Positions 27,586 to 36,520 of a stretch of DNA of 64,000 nt are shown in pieces. Under the pieces are notes generated by a model that was given only the letters and a program-made list of their open reading frames with translations, had not been told where the DNA came from and ran no database searches. Made by a program: the position numbers and the translations under genes. Within the stretch, counting starts at the first letter, position 1. Each line of letters begins with the position of its first letter. This stretch comes from Streptococcus ruminantium (GTDB lineage: Bacteria; Bacillota; Bacilli; Lactobacillales; Streptococcaceae), in assembly GCF_003609975.1 (NCBI RefSeq), contig NZ_AP018400.1, forward strand, positions 446,501 through 510,500. The letters run 5' to 3'.

Positions 27586-28743
27586 CTAGTTTTTGCGATA
27601 AATTCTCTTATGCTTATCAACCTTGATAAGGGAAAAAGTGCTGTGATCTACCGGCAAATCACTAGAAGTTCCGGTCTCGTCTAGTGAAAGTTCTTCAAAG
27701 AAGATATTCTCGTACTCCTCAACACTGAGTTTTGTACGTTGGTTGAGTCTATGAAGACGATCTTGTTCTAATTGATTTAAGTAGCCCTCAACTAGGTAGC
27801 CGCTAAAAATCTCACAGACAGCTCCACTACCGTAGCTGTAAAAGAGAATCTGGTCCTCTGCCTTTAAAACTCTGCTATTTTCCAAAAGAGAAAGGAGCGA
27901 GAGAAAGATAGAACCCGTGTAGATGTTTCCAACTATTTTATTGTAAACGATTGCTTCTTGGAATCGCTCTGTTAGGTTGGTTAGAGTTTCCTGATCCTGT
28001 GCAATAGCTTGCAATCCTTTGAGTCCTTGTTTGGAGAAAGGAATGTGCAAGCACATAGCTGCAAAATCTTTGAGTTTCTTACTGGTTCTTTGTTGGTAAT
28101 AATCAAAGGTTGTCGTGAGGCAATCCGTATATTGCTCAGTCGAAAACTTACCATCAACACGTGGATACTTATCGTAGTTTGGTCTCCAAAAGTCGTAGAT
28201 ATCGCGAGTTTGGCAGACATTGTCATTATTGAGTACTAGGATACGAGGATTGGCAGTAACCAGCATAGCCACGGCACCGGCTCCTTGAGTCGGTTCGCCA
28301 CCAGAAGCAATACCATATTTGGCAATATCGCTAGCGATAACCAATACTTTGGACTTTGGGAATTGAGCAATATGACTTTTAGCTAAACTGAGACCAGCAG
28401 TTGCTCCATAGCAAGCTTCTTTCATCTCGATGGAGCGAGCAAAAGGCTGGATGCCCAACAGATTGTGAATGGAGACAGCTGCTGCCTTACTCTGATCTAC
28501 ACTTGACTCAGTTCCAACGATGACCATATCAATGGTTTTCTTGTCTTCTTCTGTCAAAATAGCTTCTGCAGCTTGGGCACCTAATGTGACAATATCTTGG
28601 GTGATGGGTGCTACAGCCATTTCAGACTGGAGAAGACCGATTTTAAATTTATTAGGGTCAATATTGCGGGCTAAGGCTAAGTCAGCCAAATCTAAAACAT
28701 AATCGGGTGCCGCAAAACCGATTTTATCAATACCGATATTCAT
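27586..28743 (-). CDS. mvaS: Hydroxymethylglutaryl-CoA synthase
   Basis: HMG-CoA synthase of 385 aa; condenses acetyl-CoA with acetoacetyl-CoA. The catalytic residues of the bacterial enzyme are in place: Glu79 in GTESSVDQ, Cys111 in EACYGATAGL and the His in CLHIPFSKQG near 233. Length is normal. It begins 22 nt after the thiolase stop with AAGGATA upstream, so the two are cotranscribed. Confidence 0.97.
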   Translation of the reverse strand: MNIGIDKIGFAAPDYVLDLADLALARNIDPNKFKIGLLQSEMAVAPITQDIVTLGAQAAEAILTEEDKKTIDMVIVGTESSVDQSKAAAVSIHNLLGIQPFARSIEMKEACYGATAGLSLAKSHIAQFPKSKVLVIASDIAKYGIASGGEPTQGAGAVAMLVTANPRILVLNNDNVCQTRDIYDFWRPNYDKYPRVDGKFSTEQYTDCLTTTFDYYQQRTSKKLKDFAAMCLHIPFSKQGLKGLQAIAQDQETLTNLTERFQEAIVYNKIVGNIYTGSIFLSLLSLLENSRVLKAEDQILFYSYGSGAVCEIFSGYLVEGYLNQLEQDRLHRLNQRTKLSVEEYENIFFEELSLDETGTSSDLPVDHSTFSLIKVDKHKRIYRKN

Positions 28744-28765
28744 AATTTATCCTTTGTATAATAAG

Positions 28766-29956
28766 TTAGGGGTAGCTTATTTGTGCATTGGAGATGATAA
28801 GTGAGATACCTTGACCACCTCCAATGCAGAGGGCACAGAGACCGAGTTTCTTTTCTTGCTTGGTTAATTCATGAATCAAGGTGACCAAGATTCTACTTCC
28901 ACTGGCTCCAATGGGATGACCAAGAGCAATAGCTCCGCCATTGACATTGACTTTTTCAGGGTTAACCCCTAGTTCAGCTATGATTGGGAGTGATTGGGCA
29001 GCGAAGGCTTCATTAAACTCAAATAGGTCAATCTCTTCAATTGATTTTCCAATTTTTTCAAGTGCTTTTTGACTCGCAGTAATGGGACCAAGTCCCATAT
29101 AAGCAGGGTCTAAGCCACTGGTTGCATAAGATTCTATGTAAGCAAGAGGCTGTATGTTGAGTTCATTGGCCTTGTCCTCAGACATGAGAACCAAAACAGC
29201 ACAACCATCGTTGATACCAGAAGCATTCCCGGCAGTGACTGTTCCGCCATCTTTAAAAGCAGGTCGTAGTGTTGCTAGTTTTTCAAGTGACGTTAGGCGA
29301 GGATATTCGTCTGTATCAAAAATTGTTTCTCCTTTTCTAGAGACTAGAGGGATAGGAACAATCTCATCCTTGAAGCGTCCTTCTGAAATAGCTTTGGCAG
29401 CTTTTTTCTGGCTAGCGTAGGCAAATGCATCTTGTTCCTTGCGACCAATGTGGTATTGTTCAGCAATATTCTCGGCAGTGATACCCATGTGATAGCGATG
29501 AAATGCATCAGTCAAACCATCTGTTAAAATGGAATCTTCCAAATTGAGATGTCCAAGCTTGCCACCGAAACGACTGTTTTTTGATAGGTAGGGAGCTTGG
29601 CTCATGATCTCGATTCCGCCAGCCACTACGACATCATTATCGCCAACGAGGATGGATTGGGTTGCTAGTAAGATAGATTTTAGTCCAGATCCACAGACCT
29701 TATTGACTGCGTAAGCAGGAGTTGTTTGTGGAAGTCCGGCACGCAAAGCAATCTGTCGGGCGATATTTTGTCCCTGTCCAGATGAGAGAACATTTCCGAA
29801 GATAACTTCATCTACGCAATCTGTCGGTATATGTTTGTTTGTTAAGGCTGCCCTTAGGATCTGTGCACCTAACTCAGCAATTTCAATATCTTTCAGACTG
29901 CCTCCGAAGCTGCCAATGGCAGAACGGTAGGCAGACACGATAGTTACTTTCTTCAT
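28766..29956 (-). CDS. Acetyl-CoA C-acetyltransferase (thiolase)
   Basis: Biosynthetic-type thiolase of 396 aa that makes acetoacetyl-CoA from two acetyl-CoA. The acyl-enzyme Cys88 is in NKVCGSGLKS; the His motif is NGGAIALGHPIGASGSR, and the second catalytic Cys is in ALCIGGGQG. As the first gene before mvaS and mvaA it supplies the substrate of HMG-CoA synthase, so the window encodes the whole upper mevalonate pathway in one minus-strand cluster. AGGAG precedes the start. A palindrome in its leader (29976-29991) is a possible operator. Confidence 0.95.
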   Translation of the reverse strand: MKKVTIVSAYRSAIGSFGGSLKDIEIAELGAQILRAALTNKHIPTDCVDEVIFGNVLSSGQGQNIARQIALRAGLPQTTPAYAVNKVCGSGLKSILLATQSILVGDNDVVVAGGIEIMSQAPYLSKNSRFGGKLGHLNLEDSILTDGLTDAFHRYHMGITAENIAEQYHIGRKEQDAFAYASQKKAAKAISEGRFKDEIVPIPLVSRKGETIFDTDEYPRLTSLEKLATLRPAFKDGGTVTAGNASGINDGCAVLVLMSEDKANELNIQPLAYIESYATSGLDPAYMGLGPITASQKALEKIGKSIEEIDLFEFNEAFAAQSLPIIAELGVNPEKVNVNGGAIALGHPIGASGSRILVTLIHELTKQEKKLGLCALCIGGGQGISLIISNAQISYP

Positions 29957-29975
29957 GATAACTCCTATGCTGGTT

Positions 29976-29991
29976 ATCGTTTGAAAACGAT
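29976..29991. promoter_or_regulatory. Palindrome in thiolase leader, possible operator
   Basis: ATCGTTT-GA-AAACGAT is a 7-bp perfect inverted repeat about 20 nt before the thiolase start. It does not match an operator I know. Confidence 0.45.
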
Positions 29992-30066
29992 CTCCTTCGT
30001 ATTGTTAAACTCAGGCAGTAAATCCTTCAAACGATTGTTATGGGAACTGTCGTGTTCAGCCTTACT

Positions 30067-30095
30067 ATTATACCATTATTTTGTCTTTTTTCTAA
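30067..30095 (-). promoter_or_regulatory. Promoter of the mevalonate operon
   Basis: On the minus strand TATAAT at 30067-30072 with TTAGAA 17 nt upstream; the leader to the thiolase start is about 100 nt. Confidence 0.6.
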
Positions 30096-30243
30096 GAAGA
30101 AAGATAGGTCTGGAGACCGAATTTGTAGACGAGGATAATGAAAGCGTACACAGCTTGTGGAAAGACTGGCATTTTTTTACCTTTTCGTGTAAAATAGAAG
30201 GGTATCAGAGGGAAACCTCAAAATGTTAAAGGAGAATCCATAA

Positions 30244-30936
30244 ATGGTAAAATTGGTTTTTGCTCGCCATGGTGAGTCTGAGTGGAACAAGGCTAACCTT
30301 TTCACTGGTTGGGCTGATGTTGATTTGTCTGAAAAAGGTACACAACAGGCGATTGATGCTGGTAAGTTAATTAAGGAAGCAGGTATTGAATTTGATCTTG
30401 CTTTCACATCAGTGTTGAAACGTGCAATTAAGACAACAAACTTGGCTCTTGAAGCAGCGGATCAATTGTGGGTGCCAGTTGAAAAATCATGGCGCTTAAA
30501 CGAGCGTCACTATGGTGGTTTGACAGGTAAAAACAAAGCAGAAGCAGCAGAACAATTCGGTGATGAGCAAGTTCACATCTGGCGTCGTTCATACGATACA
30601 TTGCCACCTGCAATGGCGAAAGACGATGAGCATTCAGCACACACTGACCGTCGCTATGCACACCTTGACGACTCAGTTATCCCAGATGCAGAAAACTTGA
30701 AAGTAACGCTTGAGCGTGCTCTTCCATTCTGGGAAGATAAGATTGCTCCTGCATTGAAAGATGGTAAGAATGTGTTTGTAGGTGCACACGGTAACTCTAT
30801 TCGTGCTCTTGTTAAACACATCAAACAACTGTCTGATGACGAAATCATGGATGTAGAAATTCCAAACTTCCCACCACTGGTATTTGAATTGGATGACAAA
30901 TTGAACATTGTTTCAGAATACTATCTTGGTAAGTAA
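30244..30936 (+). CDS. gpmA: 2,3-bisphosphoglycerate-dependent phosphoglycerate mutase
   Basis: Glycolytic mutase of 230 aa that converts 3- to 2-phosphoglycerate. The phospho-histidine motif is ARHGESEWN near residue 10, with [15 protein letters not shown] and the second His in [13 protein letters not shown]. Length is usual for dPGM. Strong codon bias indicates high expression. AAGGAG precedes the start; TAAAAT at 30190-30195 is the likely -10. Monocistronic with a strong terminator. Confidence 0.97.
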   Translation: MVKLVFARHGESEWNKANLFTGWADVDLSEKGTQQAIDAGKLIKEAGIEFDLAFTSVLKRAIKTTNLALEAADQLWVPVEKSWRLNERHYGGLTGKNKAEAAEQFGDEQVHIWRRSYDTLPPAMAKDDEHSAHTDRRYAHLDDSVIPDAENLKVTLERALPFWEDKIAPALKDGKNVFVGAHGNSIRALVKHIKQLSDDEIMDVEIPNFPPLVFELDDKLNIVSEYYLGK

Positions 30937-30958
30937 CATCCTTTTTGGAGGATGGTTC

Positions 30959-30988
30959 GCCTCGTTCTGCTTTGCAGACGAGGCTTTT
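30959..30988 (+). terminator. Terminator after gpmA
   Basis: GCCTCG plus TCTGC pair with GCAGA plus CGAGGC over a TTT loop, with one bulged T; TTTT follows. Confidence 0.9.
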
Positions 30989-31072
30989 GGTTTTCTTGGA
31001 GGCAACAAGTCAGTATTTTTTGCGATAGTATGCTATACTAATGGTAGTTTATGAAAAAATAAGGAGAAGGTT

Positions 31073-31456
31073 ATGGCTAGCAAAAAAATGTTACATGCCT
31101 GTTTGCGTGTTGAAAATTTAGAAGCATCGCAACGATTTTATGAGGAAGCATTTGGTTTTAAGGAGACCCGTCGCAAGGATTATCCAGAACATAAGTTTAC
31201 CCTCGTTTACTTGGCGCTTGAGGGAGATGAATTTGAAGTCGAATTGACGTATAATTATGATCATGGACCTTATACAGTAGGGGATGGTTTCTCGCATCTA
31301 GCTCTTTCTTCGGATGATTTAGAAGGCGATAATGCTAGACATAAGGAATTGGGCTATCCAACAACAGATATTAAGGGATTGCCGGGAAGTCCAGGTCATT
31401 ATTATTTTGTTACAGACCCAGATGGTTACCGTGTGGAAGTTATTCGAGCAGACTAA
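31073..31456 (+). CDS. gloA: Lactoylglutathione lyase (glyoxalase I)
   Basis: Metal-dependent glyoxalase I-like protein of 127 aa, which detoxifies methylglyoxal through its thiol adduct. It is a single VOC domain with HACLRVENLEASQRFYEEAFGF, LTYNYDHGPY, GFSHLALS and FVTDPDGYRVEVI; the metal ligands are the His and Glu of these strands. AAGGAGAAGG precedes the start and TATACT at 31034-31039 is the likely -10. Terminator 9 nt after the stop. Confidence 0.92.
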   Translation: MASKKMLHACLRVENLEASQRFYEEAFGFKETRRKDYPEHKFTLVYLALEGDEFEVELTYNYDHGPYTVGDGFSHLALSSDDLEGDNARHKELGYPTTDIKGLPGSPGHYYFVTDPDGYRVEVIRAD

Positions 31457-31464
31457 TGTGAGAA

Positions 31465-31488
31465 AGATTGCTTAGGCAGTCTTTTTTT
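31465..31488 (+). terminator. Terminator after gloA
   Basis: AGATTGC-TTAG-GCAGTCT followed by six T. Confidence 0.82.
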
Positions 31489-31568
31489 GTATGGGAAGAG
31501 TTCTTGTACAAATAGGGAGTATTTGGATTTTTCTAAGCAGGTAGACACGAACCTTTTATGGAGTATTC

Positions 31569-31597
31569 TTGACAATGGCTTGCAAATCATTTAGCAT
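31569..31597 (+). promoter_or_regulatory. Promoter of pgdA
   Basis: TTGACA and TAGCAT with a 17-nt spacer, 35 nt before the start. Confidence 0.6.
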
Positions 31598-31631
31598 AGT
31601 TCTTATATATGTTTACGTGAGAGGTTATAGT

Positions 31632-33026
31632 ATGAGAAAATTTTTTTGGCTGGGAGTAAATATTGCCCTTATTGGAATGATTGTTGGTCTAGGTTTTTGG
31701 CTATTTACAGAGGTTCAAGATAGACAAATAAGACAGTTTATTGAAGAGAAGCAAGAGACTATCCTTTCTGAGGGAAAGGTGAACGTTCAAGAGGGAAACA
31801 TTGGTACCACACATGTTGTGATGGCCTTACCAACGGATAACTCTGGTCGGGTGATTGGTTCCGTTGAAAGTCGGATGCTTTCCTATGTTCAAAAGCGTTT
31901 TGGACATAAAAAACCAGTTGGAAAAATAGATGAGTTGGTATTTATATCTGCAAAAGAAGCAGAGACTAGCTTTACAGGTGTAAAGGCGCGTGATATTCAA
32001 GCAGAGCAGTATAAGGTGGAATATTTACAGATTAAAAAGCAAGAAAATCTGTCAGCAGAGTCGGTACTGTTAACAGAAGACAATCAGTTATTCACTCTGG
32101 AAAAGTTTTTGCCTGATTTATCAGCAGCAAGAAAAATTATGGTAGCACACTTGAAGGAAGACTTGCAGGCAAAAGGAATGACAAAAGCTGAGTCAGAAGG
32201 GATTATAGCTAAGTTCAATAATTTGGATTTGAATACCTTGTCCTTTACCTACAAGGAAAAACAACTGTTTCTACAATTTCCCGATCAGTCCTTTGGCATC
32301 GATCATTTAAAAGTACCAATTTCGGATTTATACCCAGTAGTAAAGAGTAACTACCTCGCAGAGTCAGATAAGACTGGTTATGATGAGTATGTCGCAAAGC
32401 AAGTTGATAAAAAACAATTACGTCAGATTGCTTTGACATTTGATGACGGTCCAAACTCCAATACGACGCCAGTTGTCTTGGATTTGTTGAAAAAATACAA
32501 TGCTAAGGCGACCTTCTTTGTTATAGGTAGAGCTATTGCAGGCAATGAAGCTATTCTTCGCAGAATGGTAGCAGAGGGACATGTAATCGCCAACCATACT
32601 TGGAACCATCCTGATTTGGTGACACTTTCGCCGGAGCTAGTGCGCAAGGAAATTCAAGATACCCAAGCAGCTATTAAGGAAGCGGCTGGGGTTGTACCGA
32701 CCATGGTTCGTCCTCCTTATGGTACAATCAACCAATCGGTCGTTGATCAGATAGGATTGCCATCTATCTATTGGTCAGTTGACTCAAAGGACTGGCAAAG
32801 TCGCAATCCGCAAGCAATTTTGAATGAGATAAAGGCTCAGACCCATCCAGGAAGTATCATTCTTATGCATGATATTCATCAGCCAACGGTTGATAGTCTG
32901 GAATCTGTCTTACAATTTCTAACAAGTGAGCGCTATAATATGGTGACGGTGCCAGATTTGCTCGGGTCTAACCTTAATCCTAAGCATATCTACTATTCCC
33001 AAGAATCACCTGGTCCAGTGCATTAA
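31632..33026 (+). CDS. pgdA: Peptidoglycan N-acetylglucosamine deacetylase
   Basis: Membrane-anchored deacetylase of 464 aa that removes acetyl groups from wall GlcNAc and so protects against lysozyme; in S. suis pgdA is linked to virulence (known for the family). One membrane anchor lies at about residues 7-26. The extracellular NodB domain (about 260-440) shows all motifs: TFDDGPN, the zinc ligands in NHTWNHPD, RPPYGT, SVDSKDW and ILMHDIH. The middle region (50-240) is the streptococcal PgdA linker. GAGAGG precedes the ATG at 31632; an upstream ATG at 31569 lies within the promoter. Confidence 0.94.
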   Translation: MRKFFWLGVNIALIGMIVGLGFWLFTEVQDRQIRQFIEEKQETILSEGKVNVQEGNIGTTHVVMALPTDNSGRVIGSVESRMLSYVQKRFGHKKPVGKIDELVFISAKEAETSFTGVKARDIQAEQYKVEYLQIKKQENLSAESVLLTEDNQLFTLEKFLPDLSAARKIMVAHLKEDLQAKGMTKAESEGIIAKFNNLDLNTLSFTYKEKQLFLQFPDQSFGIDHLKVPISDLYPVVKSNYLAESDKTGYDEYVAKQVDKKQLRQIALTFDDGPNSNTTPVVLDLLKKYNAKATFFVIGRAIAGNEAILRRMVAEGHVIANHTWNHPDLVTLSPELVRKEIQDTQAAIKEAAGVVPTMVRPPYGTINQSVVDQIGLPSIYWSVDSKDWQSRNPQAILNEIKAQTHPGSIILMHDIHQPTVDSLESVLQFLTSERYNMVTVPDLLGSNLNPKHIYYSQESPGPVH

Positions 33027-33049
33027 AAGGGAATAAGAGGAAAGAATAC

Positions 33050-33105
33050 AAAAAGCGAATAACCTAGGATGCTGAGGAGTAGAAAACTAGGTTATTCGCT
33101 TTTTA
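33050..33105 (+). terminator. Terminator after pgdA
   Basis: A 17-bp perfect stem, AAAAGCGAATAACCTAG with its complement, around a 19-nt loop. A-rich on the left and T-rich on the right, so it may work both ways. Confidence 0.92.
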
Positions 33106-33142
33106 CAATTGCATCCTTTCTTTTTATACATAACACATGACA

Positions 33143-33179
33143 AAAATTAAAATCACAGATGAGGATGAATCTGTGATTT
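33143..33179 (-). terminator. Terminator after DEFD-box helicase gene
   Basis: On the minus strand AAATCACAGAT and ATCTGTGATTT pair around an 8-nt loop, followed by TAATTTTTG. Confidence 0.85.
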
Positions 33180-33201
33180 ATCAAAACATTACTTTTTAGT
33201 A

Positions 33202-34284
33202 TTATACCTTATATAGCGTCTGATTTTTCAATATAACTTCTTGAACAGAAGCATATTTTTTCAATTGTTTGAGTTCACTAGGATTAGATACAAACGTGAT
33301 GACAGTTCCTTCCTTCCCCATTCGACCGGTTCGACCTGCACGGTGAGTATAGGCTTCTTGATTGAAAGGAAGATCAAAGTTGAGGACGCATTCAAGGTTA
33401 TCAATATCAATCCCACGCGCTACCATATCTGTAGCCAATAAGAGATTGAGTTCATGGTTTTTGAAGCGTTCAATGATGACCTTGCGGAACTTGACATTGA
33501 CATCAGAGGCCAGAGAGACCGTATTGGTACCAGTGTAGAGTAATTTGTCTTCGCTCGCTCCAAGATCAGACAGACTGTTAAAGAAAGCAAGGGCACGAAA
33601 ATCAGGGATATTGGCAAACTTACGGAGCATCTCTAGCCGATCGCGCTTGTCTACCATCATATAACAATGCTGGATATGATTTAATTTTTGGTCAGATAAG
33701 TCAATGGTCCTGATGTCTTTCGCAATCCTTTCACGATCAAATTTAGCAGTTGCGCTCATGTAGATGAGCTGGTGATTACGTGGAACATAGCCTATAATTT
33801 TTTCTACAAAATGGTACTGAGAATCAGAGAATAGCTGATCAAATTCATCCAAAATAATGGTGTTAACAGCCATCATTTTGATTTTTTTTAGTTTCATCAA
33901 TTCTAAAATACGGCCGGGTGTTCCAATCAAGATTTCAGGGCCTTTTTTTAGGCGTTCAATCTGACGCTTTTGGCTAGAACCCGATAGAAAGAGTTGGGCA
34001 TGCAATCCAAGCGCCTCGGACCAGGTCTTGCAAACATCAAAGATTTGACCTGCCAATTCTGTATTTGGTGCCAGAATGAGAAGTTGCTGAGATTTTTTGG
34101 GTATCAGAGACAGGAGGGTAGGCCAAAGGTAGGCGAGTGTTTTGCCAGTTCCCGTAGGACTGATAGCTAAAAGAGATTCACCGGTTGAGATTGGATCAAA
34201 TACTTGTTCTTGGATGGGCGTGAAGTTCTCAAACCCGAGTTGGCTTAGCTGGTCCTTCCAGCTAGTAGGGAATTTAGATTTCAT
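33202..34284 (-). CDS. Small DEAD-box family RNA helicase (DEFD variant)
   Basis: ATP-dependent RNA helicase of 360 aa with little more than the two RecA-like domains. Motifs: Q motif (FTPIQEQVF), motif I SPTGTGKT, GTPGR, motif II as LDEFD instead of DEAD, motif III SAT, and motif VI HRAGRTGRMG. There is no C-terminal RNA-binding extension of the DbpA or CshA kind. It overlaps the upstream oxidoreductase gene by 11 nt and is probably cotranscribed with it. The target RNA is unknown. Confidence 0.9.
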   Translation of the reverse strand: MKSKFPTSWKDQLSQLGFENFTPIQEQVFDPISTGESLLAISPTGTGKTLAYLWPTLLSLIPKKSQQLLILAPNTELAGQIFDVCKTWSEALGLHAQLFLSGSSQKRQIERLKKGPEILIGTPGRILELMKLKKIKMMAVNTIILDEFDQLFSDSQYHFVEKIIGYVPRNHQLIYMSATAKFDRERIAKDIRTIDLSDQKLNHIQHCYMMVDKRDRLEMLRKFANIPDFRALAFFNSLSDLGASEDKLLYTGTNTVSLASDVNVKFRKVIIERFKNHELNLLLATDMVARGIDIDNLECVLNFDLPFNQEAYTHRAGRTGRMGKEGTVITFVSNPSELKQLKKYASVQEVILKNQTLYKV

Positions 34285-35275
34285 GAGTATCCGCCTTAAA
34301 AGTTATTCCAGCGTCTTGGCGCATGGTATACAATGTGTGGTGAACAGCCTCAGCTACATCTAGCCACTGGTTAGCTAAATCATGGTTTTGTTGCTCGATG
34401 ATATGGGCAAAACGCTGAGCTTCCTCTAGCATAGCATGTTTTTCAGCTTGGATGGGGAGAATGATTTGTGTTCCATCATGCTTTGTAAAAATGGCAGAGC
34501 TGATATGCTGACAAGCATTGAGAGTAAGAGTTCCTTCATTGGTGTAGATTTCACTAGGTAGGTTGCTGGTGATATTTTTTCCAGCTTGGATACTAATGAT
34601 ATAGTCATCATAGATGAGTTGACCAGCACCGTTCAAATCAATGCTAGAGGGGAGTTGCTGAGCCACATAATGAGTTGATTTGGGAACACCCAATAATCCG
34701 ATGGCAGCATAGAGTGTATAAACACCTAGGTCCATTAAAGCCCCACCTGAGAAATCTGGTGAAAAAACATTGGGTGTGTGACCATTTAGTAATTCAGGCA
34801 TTTTAGATGAGTATTTTGCATATCCAAAATAGCCACCCAGAATCGTCTTATCATTTAGGAAATCGCGAACAACCTCAAAAGCTTTCTCGTGGTAGTTCCT
34901 AGCAGCCTCGAACAGGAAGACCTGCTGTTCCTTGGCAATTTGGCGGAGGTGAGCCAGTTCTTGCGGAGTAGAAATCATCGGTTTTTCAACGATAGCGTGT
35001 TTCCCAGCAGAAAGGACAGCCTTGGCCTGCTCAAAATGTAAGGAATTGGGGCTAGCAATATAGATGACATCGAGAGGAGCAGAAAGGAAGTTTTCCCATT
35101 CTGTGTATAATCGAATGGTTTCATCATTTTTTGAAAAAGCCTGAGCAGTTTCTAATTTACGGGAAAAAACAGCCCGTAGTTGATAGTGTTCACTCAAGCA
35201 GGCTGCTTGGATAAATTGATGGGAGATGTCGGAAGTACCAACAATACCTAAATGAAGCATAGATTGAATTCTCAT
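34274..35275 (-). CDS. Gfo/Idh/MocA family oxidoreductase
   Basis: NAD(P)-dependent oxidoreductase of 333 aa. The Rossmann N-terminus has LGIVGTSDISHQF, followed by VIYIASPNSLHFEQ and the family motif EKPM; the C-terminal alpha/beta domain (about 125-310) has GGALMDLGVYTLYA. The substrate, likely a sugar or sugar derivative, is unknown. AGGAGA lies about 10 nt before the ATG at 35275; an alternative ATG at 35260 gives MLHLGIVG, which fits the family start slightly better but has a weaker site. Confidence 0.88.
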   Translation of the reverse strand: MRIQSMLHLGIVGTSDISHQFIQAACLSEHYQLRAVFSRKLETAQAFSKNDETIRLYTEWENFLSAPLDVIYIASPNSLHFEQAKAVLSAGKHAIVEKPMISTPQELAHLRQIAKEQQVFLFEAARNYHEKAFEVVRDFLNDKTILGGYFGYAKYSSKMPELLNGHTPNVFSPDFSGGALMDLGVYTLYAAIGLLGVPKSTHYVAQQLPSSIDLNGAGQLIYDDYIISIQAGKNITSNLPSEIYTNEGTLTLNACQHISSAIFTKHDGTQIILPIQAEKHAMLEEAQRFAHIIEQQNHDLANQWLDVAEAVHHTLYTMRQDAGITFKADTHEI

Positions 35276-35347
35276 TTCTTTTGTATTCTCCTTTCCATTG
35301 TACCACGTTTCATGGTAAAATAGTATCGAAAATAGAAGGAGACAATG

Positions 35348-35977
35348 ATGACTCAGAAACCCATTATTATTGGTGTCACCGGTGGATCGGGAGGTGGTAA
35401 GACAAGTGTGTCACGTGCCATTTTGGATAATTTTCCAAATGCTCGTATCTCAATGATTGAACACGATTCTTACTACAAGAATCAATCTCACCTGACTTTT
35501 GAAGAACGAATATTGACGAACTACGACCATCCGCTGGCCTTTGATACGGATCTAATGATTTACCATATCAGTGAGTTGTTAGCAGGGCGTTCGGTAGATA
35601 TTCCGATTTATGACTACACGCAGCATACACGTTCAGACAAAACCTATCGTCAGGAACCGCAGGATGTATTTATTGTAGAAGGCATTTTAGTGCTGGAAGA
35701 CAAACGCTTGCGGGATTTGATGGATATTAAGATTTTTGTGGATACGGATGATGATATTCGTATTATTCGTCGTATCAAACGAGATATGGAAGAGCGTGGA
35801 CGTAGTTTGGATAGTATCATTGAGCAATATACTTCAGTGGTAAAACCAATGTATCACCAGTTTATCGAGCCTACGAAGCGCTATGCTGACATCGTTATTC
35901 CCGAAGGGGTCACCAATGTTGTAGCTATTGATCTGCTCAATACCAAGGTAGAGAGCATCTTAAGAGAGCGCGGTTAA
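35348..35977 (+). CDS. udk: Uridine kinase
   Basis: Pyrimidine-salvage kinase of 209 aa that phosphorylates uridine and cytidine. Walker A is [12 protein letters not shown], with [23 protein letters not shown] and [15 protein letters not shown]. ATGs occur at 35345 and 35348; GAAGGAGA is 3 nt from the first and 6 nt from the second, so I prefer 35348. TAAAAT at 35316-35321 is the likely -10. Divergent from the oxidoreductase gene. Confidence 0.95.
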   Translation: MTQKPIIIGVTGGSGGGKTSVSRAILDNFPNARISMIEHDSYYKNQSHLTFEERILTNYDHPLAFDTDLMIYHISELLAGRSVDIPIYDYTQHTRSDKTYRQEPQDVFIVEGILVLEDKRLRDLMDIKIFVDTDDDIRIIRRIKRDMEERGRSLDSIIEQYTSVVKPMYHQFIEPTKRYADIVIPEGVTNVVAIDLLNTKVESILRERG

Positions 35978-36173
35978 GATATTTGAGGTAGGGAATGCAC
36001 AGTTGCTGACAATTAGTTGGTGGATATGTAATTGAAAAATCGTGTTAAACTTTAACTCTATTATTTGAGAAAGTGCCCTATTCTTTCTTAAACTTACATC
36101 AAATAAAAGTGTTTAGTTTTATTTAAGGTAGTTAGGTTATAATTTAATCATTCTTTTTCATAACCCTCCTAAG

Positions 36174-36202
36174 AGCACCTAGAGATAGGTGTTTTCTTTT
36201 TA
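36174..36202 (+). terminator. Terminator, probably for udk
   Basis: AGCACCT-AGAGAT-AGGTGTT followed by TTCTTTTT. Confidence 0.7.
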
Positions 36203-36451
36203 TGTTTTTACCATTAAATATTTTTATAAGGAGAGTTGGCCAATCTAATCCGAACTAATAACTGGAAACTGTAAATCCGATGACTGCCATTGAAACGGGT
36301 GTTAAGATAAAGAAAGTCAGAAACTTAGAACTACAGCTTTCCTTGAAATAGAATTTCAATCTTGTATGTGTTAATCAAGTTTATCGTATCATCAACTATT
36401 ACTAGATTGATGTAGAGATGCAGATGTTGAGTGCAATTTATATTTTTTCAT

Positions 36452-36480
36452 TTGAAAAAATGATAAATATATGTCATAAT
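36452..36480 (+). promoter_or_regulatory. Promoter of the transglutaminase-like gene
   Basis: TTGAAA and CATAAT with a 17-nt spacer, 40 nt before the start. Confidence 0.7.
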
Positions 36481-36520
36481 ATTTAAGGATTTTAGTTTTT
36501 CAAACAAGAGGTAAGTATAT

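Larger units (their letters stand above)
35978..36520. other. Intergenic region between udk and the transglutaminase gene
   Basis: It contains a terminator near 36174 and the promoter of the next gene. On the minus strand, 36255-36327 reads FLTFFILTPVSMAVIGF before a stop, like the last membrane segment of a lost transporter, but no larger frame supports it. Confidence 0.4.

Noticed and set aside
29976..29991. FabT site before the thiolase gene
   Set aside because: The palindrome does not match the TTTGATTATCAAA-type FabT operator; kept only as an unassigned palindrome.
36255..36327. Minus-strand fragment reading like a final membrane segment
   Set aside because: Too short, with stops on both sides and no longer frame to join; noted only in the intergenic entry.
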